Positions 1 through 8,331 of a stretch of DNA of 42,705 bases are shown in pieces. The notes below the pieces were generated by a model. It was not told the DNA's origin. It ran no database searches and worked only from the letters and a program-made list of their open reading frames with translations. Each line of letters begins with the position of its first letter. Position 1 is the stretch's first letter. The position numbers and the translations under genes are program-made. The DNA comes from Deltaproteobacteria bacterium (GTDB lineage: Bacteria > Desulfobacterota > Desulfuromonadia > Desulfuromonadales > BM103), in NCBI GenBank assembly GCA_024636215.1, contig JAGXHL010000005.1, positions 1 to 42,705 of the forward strand, read 5' to 3'.

Positions 1-139
1 ATGTCCGTGAAGCTGTGAAGAACTTCGTGGACCTTTATAACAACGAATGGCGCGTCGAGAAAAATGGCTTCAGGTCGCCCAATGAAATTCGTCTGGCGGC
101 ATAATCTAAACTTGTGTCCAAGGAACCGGATCCGCTACA
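1..139 (+). mobile_element. Right end of an IS3-like insertion sequence, cut by the window edge
   Basis: The window opens inside the 3' end of a transposase reading frame, and that frame stops at 104. About ten bases later a sequence running from roughly 113 to 139 (GTGTCCAAGGAACC, then GGATCCGCTACA) resembles the right terminal repeat of many IS3-family elements, which commonly read toward a TTGGACA-type core and finish with CA. The left end and most of the element lie outside the window, so the matching inverted repeat and the target duplication cannot be checked. The IS3 assignment is a family resemblance, not a match. Confidence 0.5.
3..104 (+). CDS. C-terminal fragment of an IS3-like transposase (integrase core)
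   Basis: This is a 33-residue open end that enters from outside the window in frame 3 and stops with TAA at 102-104. The visible text includes FVDLYNNEWRVEKNGF followed by RSPNEIR. That fits the tail of the DDE integrase-core domain of IS3-like transposases, where a YN..W..EK.GF..P pattern follows the last catalytic helix. The catalytic residues are off the window, so activity cannot be judged. The flanking terminal-repeat-like sequence at 113-139 supports the reading. Confidence 0.5.
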   Translation, partial: VREAVKNFVDLYNNEWRVEKNGFRSPNEIRLAA

Positions 140-229
140 ACAGGAGTTCAATCCCGATGTCCCGAACCTGCCAAGACCGGCTCAAAAGCGATTCAGTCAT
201 GAACCTCCTGCGAGTTTAGGACCGGGCCA

Positions 230-856
230 TCACAGATGGAGCAAGGCAACAAGTTTTTGGTCCCAGGCCTCAGCATTGTAACGCGTTTTAAGTTCGACCA
301 GGGTTTCCACAGTGTCAAAGGCAAGCAATTGCTTGCCGGCGGCATCGACCCTGTAGCCACGTGCTGAATCCGCATTCACACACCAGAGCCGGTAACCTGA
401 GCCATCATCCTGTAAAAGGAGATAAACCTGAAAATCTGCCGGTGTAATGTCTTCAAGGTAGGAAGAATCGAAAAAATAATCGCTCTCATCAAGCGACTCA
501 ATCGAACGCGGGTATTCCGAGTACATGGCCCGGTAGCCGTCCAGAACCTGCCTGTAGCTATCAACGATTTTGGTGAGCTTCTGTTCGGTGAGCTTCTGCT
601 TTGCGCGCTCTTCGCGCGAGACCATGATCGATTGCAGCTTTTGACGCCCTTTGGTTGCCGCCTGCGAAGAAGGATACTGAGCCAGCAGATCAGTCAGGAC
701 AGCTTCAGCGGCGTCTTCACGTCCTTGTTCAAGCAGAGCTTCTGCCTGAGTAAGCAAAGCTTGCCCTTTCTTCTCGTCAGAGTCAGCACAGCCGCCGAGC
801 AGAATCGTCAGTGAAACAATTAAAAGAGCCAGGGTTTGGCAGGTTATTGGGCGCAA
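230..856 (-). CDS. Lipoprotein with a short TPR-like helical region
   Basis: The 208-residue protein starts with TTG at 856. That start is favoured because AGGAGG lies five bases upstream (862-867). A type II signal peptide ends in the lipobox LGGC at about residues 20-23, so the mature protein is probably a lipid-anchored periplasmic or outer-membrane protein. Residues 25-75 are helical and TPR-like (LLTQAEALLEQGREDAAEAV). The rest includes an acidic segment and a YLLLQDDGSGYRLWCVN stretch recalling the compact beta domain of type II secretion pseudopilin-like proteins. I do not recognise the family and assign no function. The gene follows cbiET by 29 bases, so it may be read through from that operon. 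Confidence 0.7.
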   Translation of the reverse strand: MRPITCQTLALLIVSLTILLGGCADSDEKKGQALLTQAEALLEQGREDAAEAVLTDLLAQYPSSQAATKGRQKLQSIMVSREERAKQKLTEQKLTKIVDSYRQVLDGYRAMYSEYPRSIESLDESDYFFDSSYLEDITPADFQVYLLLQDDGSGYRLWCVNADSARGYRVDAAGKQLLAFDTVETLVELKTRYNAEAWDQKLVALLHL

Positions 857-885
857 GATATCCTCCTGAGATCACAAAAAAAATT

Positions 886-2097
886 TTATACTTTTACAGC
901 CGCCAATACAAAAACCGGGTTATAAGCCTCGAACATCTTGTAATCGGTTAACGGGCGGGTGCGTGAAATATTAACCGTCGTCACTTCCAGCTCGTAACCG
1001 GCATTCTCAAAAAATTCAGTGGCCGCGTTCAGGGTATCAAGGGTGACGGCATTGAGAACCACACGGCCGCCGCTCGGCAGTCGGCCGTCGGCTGCATCAA
1101 GAATCTTCCAGAGATGACCTCCGGAGCCACCGATAAAGACCCGGTCCGGATCAGGGAGATCATCAAGGCAAGCAGGAGCATCACCGGCAACCAGAGTGAT
1201 ATTGCGCGAATTGAATTTTTTCAGATTTTTCTTGAAAAAAGTCAGGCACTGGGGATTACGTTCTATCGCAAACACCTGGCCATTTGGCATAAGATGGTCG
1301 GCCTCAATACTGACGGAGCCGGAGCCGGCGCCAACATCCCAAAGAGTCATATCCTGACGCAGGCGCAACTTGGCCAGGCTCACAGCCCTCACCTCTTCAT
1401 TGGTGATCAATTTTTTGACCGTAGCAAAATCCTCGTCCGGTATCCCCAGACAGGGACCGGCGCCGTCACCGCCGGCTTCATATTCCTTGATCAGGATCAG
1501 CACATTCAGAGCCGCGGCCGGCAGATTAAGCAAGCCTTTAAGTTCGGTGTGAGTAATCGACTCTTCTGCCGTGCCCAGGTTTTCGCAGAGATAAGCGCTA
1601 TAACCATCCCTGCCTCTGTCAATCAACTCCTCAGCAATTGCCTTGGGAGTATTCACCTTGTCGGTCAAAAGAGCAACCTTGTCATGAGCCACAACCAGGT
1701 CGACGGCTCCTTTCAACCCACGACCTTCAGCCGATACGAATACGGCATCATCCCATGGCTCGCGAATCTTGGCAAAAGCATATTGAACTGAGCTGACGTT
1801 GGGTACGAACTCAAGATCGGCATCGGGGAGATTTCGCAGCAGGTAGCGGCCGATCCCGAAGAAAAGAGGGTCTCCGGAGGCCAGAACAACGGCTGCACCT
1901 GACATCTTTTCCAGACATTCAACGACCGGCGCCAGGTTGTCTCCAGTCGTCATGATTTTGCCGGAGAAGTCTGGGAACAGTGCAAGCTGCCGTGGCCCAC
2001 CGATCAACAGCTCCGCCTGAGAGACCAACTCCAAAGCTCTGCGGCTGAAACCTTCCTGGCCTTCAATTCCAGCGCCGATGACATAAATCCTATTCAT
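886..2097 (-). CDS. cbiET: Bifunctional cobalt-precorrin-7 C5-methyltransferase / precorrin-6B C15-methyltransferase (decarboxylating)
   Basis: This 403-residue fusion acts late in corrin ring synthesis for cobalamin. It methylates C5 and C15 with S-adenosylmethionine and removes the C12 acetate carboxyl. The N-terminal half (about 1-205) is a tetrapyrrole methylase fold of the CbiE type, with the early YVIGAGIEG loop and ASGDPLFFGIG at residues 73-83. The C-terminal half (about 220-403) is CbiT, a Rossmann methyltransferase with the SAM-binding motif LWDVGAGSGSVSIE near residue 252. Fusion and length match CobL/CbiET of other bacteria. The gene lies 75 bases downstream of a cobC-like phosphatase on the same strand, which supports a cobamide role. 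No other corrin genes and no cobalamin riboswitch were seen in the window. Confidence 0.92.
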   Translation of the reverse strand: MNRIYVIGAGIEGQEGFSRRALELVSQAELLIGGPRQLALFPDFSGKIMTTGDNLAPVVECLEKMSGAAVVLASGDPLFFGIGRYLLRNLPDADLEFVPNVSSVQYAFAKIREPWDDAVFVSAEGRGLKGAVDLVVAHDKVALLTDKVNTPKAIAEELIDRGRDGYSAYLCENLGTAEESITHTELKGLLNLPAAALNVLILIKEYEAGGDGAGPCLGIPDEDFATVKKLITNEEVRAVSLAKLRLRQDMTLWDVGAGSGSVSIEADHLMPNGQVFAIERNPQCLTFFKKNLKKFNSRNITLVAGDAPACLDDLPDPDRVFIGGSGGHLWKILDAADGRLPSGGRVVLNAVTLDTLNAATEFFENAGYELEVTTVNISRTRPLTDYKMFEAYNPVFVLAAVKV

Positions 2098-2172
2098 CTG
2101 CCAACAACCTCCTTATAAAGTTTATGCTCCGACGGAACTTTATCTCCATGTGTCTAGCCTGTCTTTACGGCG

Positions 2173-2796
2173 TCAGTCTTCCAGGTGAGCAGTTCCGTTG
2201 AGGAGCGTCACAAGAGAATTGCCGCCGGCAAAATAGTCAATGATATTCACGCAGCCAAAATTCTGTTCAATGGAGAAAGCCTGTTGCAGCGGAGCACCAA
2301 TGGCATCGAGCAAGATAATGCGATTGACCCCTCCATGAGCGACCAGAGCGATCGTACCGCCTGCGTGCTTTTTAATGATCCGTCCAAGGCTGGGACGGAT
2401 ACGATTCGCTGCATCCTGAAGACTTTCGCCGCCCGGCACCTGGAAATTCACCAGATCACGAAGCCTTGCCTGCCAATCATCGGGATAGGCTTCGCGAAGT
2501 TCGGCCCAGGTCCGGCCTTCCCAGTCCCCGATATGCAACTCCCGTAACGAGGCATCGGTGACCACATCAAGATTGTGTGCTTCGGCAATCATCAGGGCAC
2601 AGTAGTGGCTCCGATCCAGATCGCTACTGTAAACGGCAGCAAGAGACCTTCCGGCCAGGTAGTCGCGAATGCGACTTGACTGTTCTCTGCCCAAAGAGGT
2701 CAGCTGAACGTTGACCTGGCCGTTATAACGTTTCTCTTCATGGCCTTCTACCTGGCCATGTCGAAACAGAAAGATTCGCGTTCGTTGTATTGTCAT
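2173..2796 (-). CDS. cobC: Histidine phosphatase family protein, probably alpha-ribazole phosphatase (CobC-like)
   Basis: The 207-residue protein belongs to the phosphoglycerate-mutase-like histidine phosphatases. The phosphoacceptor motif FRHGQ is at residues 11-15 (catalytic His13), ELHIGDWEG at 86-94 carries the usual acidic residue, and the second histidine is in VAHGGVNR (His154). In cobamide synthesis CobC removes the 5' phosphate from alpha-ribazole phosphate or adenosylcobalamin phosphate. The family is broad, so the specific role is inferred mainly from cbiET directly downstream. Upstream, engB ends only 14 bases before this gene, which suggests co-transcription. A generic phosphatase remains possible. 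Confidence 0.75.
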   Translation of the reverse strand: MTIQRTRIFLFRHGQVEGHEEKRYNGQVNVQLTSLGREQSSRIRDYLAGRSLAAVYSSDLDRSHYCALMIAEAHNLDVVTDASLRELHIGDWEGRTWAELREAYPDDWQARLRDLVNFQVPGGESLQDAANRIRPSLGRIIKKHAGGTIALVAHGGVNRIILLDAIGAPLQQAFSIEQNFGCVNIIDYFAGGNSLVTLLNGTAHLED

Positions 2797-2810
2797 AGCT
2801 TAAAAATATT

Positions 2811-3437
2811 TCAGTCGTTCCCGGCATCCTCGTGAGATTCATCCGAGACATCGTCAGACTCCAGCGCCATGGTAATCAACGCCCAGAGCTCTTCATGTCC
2901 CTGCCGGCTCAACACCGAAAAGGGCGTGAGCAGCTCAACCGGAAGCTCGGTACTGCTTGAGATCTTTGCCAGGCGACGACCCAGTTCATTGCGACTGACT
3001 TTATCTATCTTTGTCACCACCGGAATCGTGGGGATGTCACTCTCCTCCAGCCAGTCCAGAAATTGTAGGTCTTCCTTGCTCGGGTCACGCCGCACGTCGA
3101 GCAACCAGACAACAGCTTTCAGACTTGCACGTCCCTTCAAGTAGCCATGCACCATCGGCTGCCAGCGTTCGCGTACCGAGCGAGGAGCCCGGGCAAAACC
3201 ATAGCCGGGCAAATCGACAAAATACAGTTGCTCATTGATCGCAAAAAAGTTCAGTAATTGCGTCCGTCCTGGAGTTGAAGACGTCCGAACCAGTCCTTTG
3301 CGATTCAACAAACAGTTAATCAGACTGCTTTTACCGACATTGCTGCGCCCGGCAAAAGCAATTTCCGGCCACTCAGACGGGGGACAACTGGCCAGAGCCG
3401 GCGCACTGGTCACAAAAGCGGCACTATGTACAATCAT
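2811..3437 (-). CDS. engB: Ribosome biogenesis GTPase YsxC/EngB
   Basis: This 208-residue TRAFAC-class GTPase helps assemble the large ribosomal subunit. The GTPase motifs are all present: the P-loop GRSNVGKSS at residues 30-38, a switch I threonine in STPGRTQ (54-60), DLPGYG at 75-80, and the guanine-specificity motif TKID at 142-145. Length and order match the family. The acidic C-terminal tail (DDVSDESHEDAGND) is a small extension. The Shine-Dalgarno sequence before the ATG at 3437 is weak. It is the first gene of the minus-strand group that continues into cobC and cbiET. Confidence 0.95.
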   Translation of the reverse strand: MIVHSAAFVTSAPALASCPPSEWPEIAFAGRSNVGKSSLINCLLNRKGLVRTSSTPGRTQLLNFFAINEQLYFVDLPGYGFARAPRSVRERWQPMVHGYLKGRASLKAVVWLLDVRRDPSKEDLQFLDWLEESDIPTIPVVTKIDKVSRNELGRRLAKISSSTELPVELLTPFSVLSRQGHEELWALITMALESDDVSDESHEDAGND

Positions 3438-3846
3438 AACAGGGTCTCGTTTTCAGTATTCTGACTTGATAACTTCTGCCTTGGCGCCGCATATCCTATC
3501 ACATAGCCACAAAATCACCCAACATTCTATAGCCTCCATAAGCCCCTGTGTTTTCGGCCTGGGATGGCAAAGTTAACCGGGAAAAAGCGTTGATTTTTTT
3601 TCTGAAAGCTGTTATCCAATATGCTGTCAATGGGATTTGATGCTACGCCATTTTCTCAGTGAGGTGCTTGTCGTCGACCTCGTCAAGCCAAAGATTAGTC
3701 AGGATTCCCGCAGCGGCAATGCCTTCGAGGCGCGCGGGCTACATCAAAGATCTTTCGAGGAAACGCGCCTCGGATCATAGACATATTACAAAACACCGCT
3801 TGGTTAAGTTTAACTACAATCTTTTGTCTAAAAGGAGTGCCGTGAA
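3438..3846. other. 409-bp divergent intergenic region
   Basis: The region separates engB (minus) from the secreted-protein gene (plus). It should hold promoters for both, but no confident -35/-10 pair stands out. A short inverted repeat GTTAA-GT-TTAAC lies at 3803-3814, just before a TACAAT hexamer at 3815-3820 that could be a -10 for the plus-strand gene. A 46-codon frame at 3640-3780 may be a gene remnant and is described in the findings. No convincing intact gene is present. Confidence 0.5.
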
Positions 3847-4308
3847 ATGGGAGTTCGCATATGCATGCGCTTGATAGCAATCCCCCTGTTGACTATCTTG
3901 TGCCTGGCAACATTCGCCAGTGCCGACCAGGGCCGCGCCGGCCGGCTGGTTACGCTTGACAACAAGGAAATTGTTTTTGACAGCATCATGGATCGAGATA
4001 TCGTCAAAGGCTGGTGGAATGGCTCTGCGCTCAGCGTACCTGTGGACACCGTTTCTGAAATCACTTTTTTTGAAGCACCTAAGGTTGACTACAGCATCAT
4101 AGGCAATGACATCAATACAGGCATCATCGGCCTGACACGCGGCAGCGATGGCAAGAAATTTGTCATGCACGATGCATTCATGCCTTCAGATTGTAATTGC
4201 AGCTACATTACTTATACCTACCGCAACCCTTTTACGGGGGAGGTGCTGCAAGCCAATGCAGCGATTGACGGACTGCAGAAAATTATTTTTGAAGACGGTG
4301 TGCACTGA
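3847..4308 (+). CDS. Secreted protein of unknown function
   Basis: The 153-residue protein carries an N-terminal signal peptide with a hydrophobic core (LIAIPLLTILCLATF) and a probable cleavage after ASA, so it should be periplasmic or exported. The ATG at 3847 is favoured by GGAG at 3834-3837, nine bases upstream; a second in-frame ATG at 3865 is possible. The mature part is short and beta-rich, with the phrases RLVTLDNKEIVFDSI and VPVDTVSEITFFE. It has two close cysteines in SDCNCSY that could form a disulfide or bind a metal. I do not recognise the family. It stands alone between its own upstream region and a strong terminator at 4334. Confidence 0.75.
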   Translation: MGVRICMRLIAIPLLTILCLATFASADQGRAGRLVTLDNKEIVFDSIMDRDIVKGWWNGSALSVPVDTVSEITFFEAPKVDYSIIGNDINTGIIGLTRGSDGKKFVMHDAFMPSDCNCSYITYTYRNPFTGEVLQANAAIDGLQKIIFEDGVH

Positions 4309-4333
4309 TTCAAAGCACTAACGCAGATCTCAA

Positions 4334-4358
4334 GCGGGGCTGTAAAGCCCCGCTTTTT
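4334..4358 (+). terminator. Rho-independent terminator after the secreted-protein gene
   Basis: A perfect 8-bp GC-rich stem GCGGGGCT / AGCCCCGC with a GTAA loop is followed by TTTTT. It lies 26 bases after the stop at 4308. Confidence 0.92.
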
Positions 4359-4368
4359 ATTTGCTTGA

Positions 4369-4397
4369 TTGCACAACTTCTTGCTCTAAGGTATAAA
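4369..4397 (+). promoter_or_regulatory. Candidate sigma-70 promoter of the ferritin gene
   Basis: A TATAAA hexamer at 4392-4397 is preceded at 17 bp by TTGCAC at 4369-4374. The -35 half is weak (three of six) and the -10 is good. The pair lies between the upstream terminator and the ferritin Shine-Dalgarno sequence, about 58 bases before the start codon. No convincing Fur box was seen. Confidence 0.4.
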
Positions 4398-4455
4398 TTT
4401 TAGCAACAAGACAGCGTTAAACCTATCAACACTTATTTCAAGGAGGCTTCCATCA

Positions 4456-4968
4456 ATGTTCAGTAAAGAATTGCTTGACGCTATGAATGAGCAGATGAAA
4501 AACGAGTTCTTGTCTGCCTACCTCTATTTGGCCATGGCCGGATACTTTGAAGCAGAAGATCTGCCCGGCATCGCATCATGGATGAGAGTCCAGGGCCTCG
4601 AAGAGCTCACTCATGGTGAAAAATTCTTCAATTTCATCTGTGAAGCCGGTGGCCGCACAGACCTGCGTGCCATAGAGGCTCCACAGAATGATTATCAATC
4701 CCCCCTGGACAGCTTCGAATATTCTCTGAAGCACGAAAACTTTGTCACCGACAGCATCAACAAACTGATGGACCTTGCCCGCGGCGACAACAATCACGCG
4801 GCCCAGATCTTCCTGCAGTGGTTTGTCACTGAGCAAGTCGAAGAAGAGGCCAGTTTCGGACTGATCGTCAAAAAGCTGCAGCGCATCGGTAACGACGGCA
4901 ATGGTTTACTCCGTCTCGATGAAGAACTTGGTCAGCGCACTTTTGTGCCGCCTGCTGCAGAAGCCTGA
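4456..4968 (+). CDS. ftnA: Bacterial non-heme ferritin
   Basis: This 170-residue protein forms the 24-subunit iron-storage shell, oxidising Fe(II) and depositing a ferric core in the cytoplasm. Ferroxidase residues match the FtnA pattern: Glu17, Tyr24, Glu50 and His53 (EELTHGEK), Glu94, Gln127 and Glu130. Length matches FtnA, and no heme-binding methionine of bacterioferritin type is apparent. A strong AGGAGG precedes the ATG. The gene is bounded by terminators on both sides, so it is probably monocistronic. The next gene downstream encodes a rubrerythrin-like diiron protein, which suggests a local cluster for iron and oxygen stress. Confidence 0.95.
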   Translation: MFSKELLDAMNEQMKNEFLSAYLYLAMAGYFEAEDLPGIASWMRVQGLEELTHGEKFFNFICEAGGRTDLRAIEAPQNDYQSPLDSFEYSLKHENFVTDSINKLMDLARGDNNHAAQIFLQWFVTEQVEEEASFGLIVKKLQRIGNDGNGLLRLDEELGQRTFVPPAAEA

Positions 4969-5002
4969 TTCCGCAAGGCCTTAAAAAACTGAAGAAATGT
5001 AT

Positions 5003-5035
5003 AAAGGCGGATATGGAAATCCGCCTTTATATTTT
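5003..5035 (+). terminator. Rho-independent terminator after ferritin
   Basis: A perfect 10-bp stem AAAGGCGGAT / ATCCGCCTTT (5003-5012 with 5019-5028) closes a six-base loop and is followed by an AT-rich tract ending in TTTT. Confidence 0.88.
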
Positions 5036-5064
5036 CAAACTGAACGTAAAAAGCAATTTTTCTT

Positions 5065-5092
5065 TTGGCAAGTTTGTGATTTCTGGTAATAT
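5065..5092 (+). promoter_or_regulatory. Candidate sigma-70 promoter of the rubrerythrin-like gene
   Basis: TTGGCA at 5065-5070 (five of six) and TAATAT at 5087-5092 are separated by 16 bp. The pair is about 50 bases upstream of the start codon and follows the ferritin terminator, giving the gene its own transcript. Confidence 0.5.
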
Positions 5093-5139
5093 TCCCCGTC
5101 TTTGCAACGTATACACCATTTAACTCAGGAGGATTTTAC

Positions 5140-5637
5140 ATGTTTGACAACATTGATTTGAAGGATGCTGTACGCCGTGCCATACAGACCGAAAAAAATG
5201 CCAGGGATTTTTATAAGCGTGGTGCCGAACTCATGGACAATACAGAAGCCAAAAAAGTATTTGAACTGCTGGCACGTGAAGAAGGTGAACATGCCGAGTG
5301 GTTTTACAATGTCTACCCCGGTGATGATATCACAGATCTTGATGCCTTCCTGGCGACTGGGGCCGACAAGGACTCTGAATGGATGAACGAGCTGAACGCA
5401 GTCAAAACCGAAGGCTTCGACGAGCGCAAAGCAATGGAACTGGCCATGGCAAAAGAGAAATCCCTGGCAGAGCATCTGCGTGCACTGGCTGCAAAAATCG
5501 ACAACGCAGAGATCCGCGCGGTGTTCGAGCAGAACGCAACTTCGACCGATCATCATTATCAGATCATAGAATCCGAGTATGCTCGCCTGATGGGTATGGT
5601 CCATGAGACGGACATAGATACCTATGTCCGCGAATAA
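5140..5637 (+). CDS. Ferritin-like diiron protein of the rubrerythrin type, without rubredoxin domain
   Basis: The 165-residue four-helix protein has the two half-motifs of a ferritin-like diiron site. Glu18 is in QTEKNA, Glu48 and His51 are in REEGEHAEW, and the second half has Glu100 in KAMELA and the HH pair of TSTDHHYQIIE. Such proteins usually reduce peroxide or act as small diiron oxidases in anaerobes. The C-terminal rubredoxin FeS4 domain of classical rubrerythrin is absent, so an external electron donor would be needed. A strong AGGAGG precedes the ATG at 5140. A clear paralog lies at 41612, sharing QTEK.A..YYK-type, LAREE, DERKA.ELA and NATST segments. Confidence 0.85.
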   Translation: MFDNIDLKDAVRRAIQTEKNARDFYKRGAELMDNTEAKKVFELLAREEGEHAEWFYNVYPGDDITDLDAFLATGADKDSEWMNELNAVKTEGFDERKAMELAMAKEKSLAEHLRALAAKIDNAEIRAVFEQNATSTDHHYQIIESEYARLMGMVHETDIDTYVRE

Positions 5638-5654
5638 ACCGAACCGTCATTATA

Positions 5655-5690
5655 AAAAAACACCGGGGGCCATAAGGCCTCCGGTGTTTC
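5655..5690. terminator. Bidirectional rho-independent terminator
   Basis: A long stem ACACCGG-GGGCC / GGCC-TCCGGTGT with an ATAA loop lies at 5660-5687. A run of A sits on the left and TTT on the right, so it can end both the rubrerythrin-like transcript and the convergent GGDEF-EAL transcript. A run of nine cytosines follows at 5706-5714. Confidence 0.85.
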
Positions 5691-5798
5691 ACATTGTTCT
5701 TTTTGCCCCCCCCCTTTTATTTGTAACCACCGTGGTAACCGCGATTATGCTTTTTCTCGGATGTCGCAAGATCACAACAACAAGATCACAACAAGGAT

Positions 5799-8174
5799 TT
5801 AACCATTCTTCGTTCTGGTCGCCAAACCGTCACGCAAAAGTGCTGCCACATCTTCTACCGGTATCGGCTTGCTGAACAGGTAGCCCTGCATCTCATCACA
5901 ATTTTTTTCTCTGAGCATGTCAAACTGCCCTTCTGTTTCAACCCCTTCGGCAATAACCTTGAGGTCAAGGCTGTTGCCCATCGAGATGATCGCACTGGTT
6001 ATCGCCGCATCGGTTGAATTGTTTTCCATATCCCGCACAAAGGTGCGGTCTATCTTCAGGGTGTTCACAGAGAAACGCTTGAGATGAGCAAGAGAGGAAT
6101 AACCGGTGCCGAAATCATCAATAGAGATATGGATCCCCAGTTCACGTAATTGAATCAATATGCTTACTGCAAAATCAGGATTCTGCATGATCACCGTCTC
6201 GGTGACTTCAAACTCCAGACACTCTCCGGCAAGGCCGGTCTCCTTGAGAACAGCTGCAACAGTTGACACGAAATTCTTTGCCTGCAGTTGGTAGCCGCTC
6301 AGGTTAACGGCGACACGAACTTTCGGCAAACCAGCGTCCTGCCATTGTCGATTATCCTGACAGGCCCTTTTCAAGACCCATTCACCGATCGGAATAATCA
6401 GACTGGTTTCCTCGGCCAGAGCAATAAAATCTGCAGGAGTAAGCATGCCAAGTTCAGGATGCTCCCAGCGAATCAGGGCCTCAAGAGCCGTGATCCTGCC
6501 GCTGCCCGAATCGATTTTGGGCTGATAGAAAATACGGAATTCGTCCTTTTCAATCGCGCGGCGCAGACCATTTTCAAGCGTCATCCGCCGCTCAGCATCC
6601 TGGTCCATCGACTGATCATAAACCTGATAATTGTTGCGTCCCTGAGCTTTCGCCTGATACATGGCCGCATCAGCTTTTTTCAACAGACCTTCAGGATTAT
6701 CATCATGGATCGGGTAAAGACTGATACCGATACTCGTCGTAATAAAGAGTTCGTGCTCATCGGCCTGAACAGGTTTGGCAAGGGCCTTGAGGATCTTGCT
6801 TGCAACCTGCTCGGCATCAACCATGTGGTTGAGATTGACGAGCACGACAGAGAATTCATCACCGCCGATACGGGCAACGGTATCAACCTCACGGACACAA
6901 CTGCGTAAACGCTTGCCAACCTCCTGGAGCAGGATGTCGCCAACGGCGTGGCCCAAGGTGTCGTTAATAATCTTGAACCGATCAAGATCCAGATAAAGGA
7001 TGCCGCACTGATGCTTTTCGCGTTTCGCAAGAGCCTGTGCCTGGCCTAAACGGTCTGCAAAATAGAGGCGATTCGGCAAACACGTCAACTGATCATGATG
7101 AGCCATGAAATAGAGTTGTTCCTGAGCTTTTTTACGAGCCGATATATCCCGGCAGATCACCCAGACCGCCCCAGCTTCATCGTTCTGGAAGCTGCAGGTA
7201 ATCGTCCCCTCAACGTCGACAGTTTCTCCAACCTTTGTTTTTAAGCGTCCCTCCAGCGGCTCAATTTCTTCACCTTTGGTGGCTTTCTCAATTTCCGCCA
7301 TACATTTAATTCGCATATCGGCATCAATGACATCTTCAAGTGACATTTCAGAAAGGCGTGAGCGATCATAACCAAGCACACGCTCCCAGGTCCGGTTCGC
7401 ATAGAGGAATTGGCCATCAGGTCTGACGCTGAAGATCAGGTCATTGGCGCCTTCGAGAAATTCTTTGAGTCGGGCTTCGGTTGCCTGAACCTGTTCATGG
7501 CTGCGGCGCAGAATATTCATGAGATAGTTGCTGACCACGGCAGAAATGGTGTTCAGCAGACTCACCCAGAACCACATCAAAACCAGGAAAAAAGCGTGGT
7601 GATGCAAGGCGGAATCAATAAAGGGCATATTGATGTAAGGAATGATATTGAGATACTCACCGGCCAGGACAAAGAAATAACAACCTCCGGCGAAAACCCC
7701 CAGCAGATAAACTTGTGTACGGCTCTCAATCAGGATCGAGGCTTCAAAAGTGACCAGAAGGTAAACCGGCCAGAGCCAGCTGGCCACGCCGCCACTCAAA
7801 TAAACAAGTAGGGTCACGCAAAAATAATCGAGCAAGACCTGCAAGTGACTTCCATAAGGCAGTCGAGAAAGGCGCCTGTGATACACGAAGAAGATTGCGT
7901 TGTAGACCAGGATAAGCAGGACCACCACGACCAGGCCGACCAGCTGCGTGGTACTCAAAAACCAGCCGAAGTCGCTGAACAGGTAACCAACCCCGGCACA
8001 GCTGCCATAGATGGCGACAAAGCCAAGAAAGAGCCAACGGGCCTTGGCAACCAGAATGAACCGCTCGTGAGCTTCAAGCAGGGCTGTCTTCATTTTGTGG
8101 TTGCGTAAATTTTCGCCGAAGCTGTCGACCCAACTTGTTGACGACTCTGGTTTTTCTTGCTCAACACGACTCAT
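5799..8174 (-). CDS. Membrane-bound PAS-GGDEF-EAL c-di-GMP turnover protein
   Basis: This 791-residue protein has an N-terminal membrane region (about 48-220, five to six hydrophobic helices), a PAS domain (about 232-348), a GGDEF domain and an EAL domain. The diguanylate cyclase signature GGDEF is intact at 437-441, with an RxxD inhibitory site (REVD, 428-431) five residues before it. The phosphodiesterase signature EALIRW at 565-570 is also intact, as is the later DDFGTGYSS loop. Both activities could therefore operate, with the PAS and membrane parts sensing a signal. The ATG at 8174 is chosen because a G-rich Shine-Dalgarno-like stretch precedes it; an upstream in-frame ATG at 8201 would add nine residues but has no ribosome site. 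It is a monocistronic gene between a shared terminator and a long intergenic region. Confidence 0.93.
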   Translation of the reverse strand: MSRVEQEKPESSTSWVDSFGENLRNHKMKTALLEAHERFILVAKARWLFLGFVAIYGSCAGVGYLFSDFGWFLSTTQLVGLVVVVLLILVYNAIFFVYHRRLSRLPYGSHLQVLLDYFCVTLLVYLSGGVASWLWPVYLLVTFEASILIESRTQVYLLGVFAGGCYFFVLAGEYLNIIPYINMPFIDSALHHHAFFLVLMWFWVSLLNTISAVVSNYLMNILRRSHEQVQATEARLKEFLEGANDLIFSVRPDGQFLYANRTWERVLGYDRSRLSEMSLEDVIDADMRIKCMAEIEKATKGEEIEPLEGRLKTKVGETVDVEGTITCSFQNDEAGAVWVICRDISARKKAQEQLYFMAHHDQLTCLPNRLYFADRLGQAQALAKREKHQCGILYLDLDRFKIINDTLGHAVGDILLQEVGKRLRSCVREVDTVARIGGDEFSVVLVNLNHMVDAEQVASKILKALAKPVQADEHELFITTSIGISLYPIHDDNPEGLLKKADAAMYQAKAQGRNNYQVYDQSMDQDAERRMTLENGLRRAIEKDEFRIFYQPKIDSGSGRITALEALIRWEHPELGMLTPADFIALAEETSLIIPIGEWVLKRACQDNRQWQDAGLPKVRVAVNLSGYQLQAKNFVSTVAAVLKETGLAGECLEFEVTETVIMQNPDFAVSILIQLRELGIHISIDDFGTGYSSLAHLKRFSVNTLKIDRTFVRDMENNSTDAAITSAIISMGNSLDLKVIAEGVETEGQFDMLREKNCDEMQGYLFSKPIPVEDVAALLRDGLATRTKNG

Positions 8175-8331
8175 TACTGACAAGCCCCCCGTTTCATGCA
8201 TGAGTGGATAAACTCAGGTAATATAAAGAATTTATAAACAAACAGCCAGAAGAAAGTATCATTCAAGGGACCTGTGCCCCTCCCTGATGATTGAATACCG
8301 CTCAGCAGCAATCAAGCATCATCCAGTCCAA

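Noticed and set aside
1114..1791. Plus-strand frame of 225 codons
   Set aside because: It is antisense to cbiET, which has clear domain motifs.
5624..5875. Plus-strand frame spanning the terminator and the C9 tract
   Set aside because: It crosses a strong terminator hairpin and a homopolymer and overlaps the end of the GGDEF-EAL gene.
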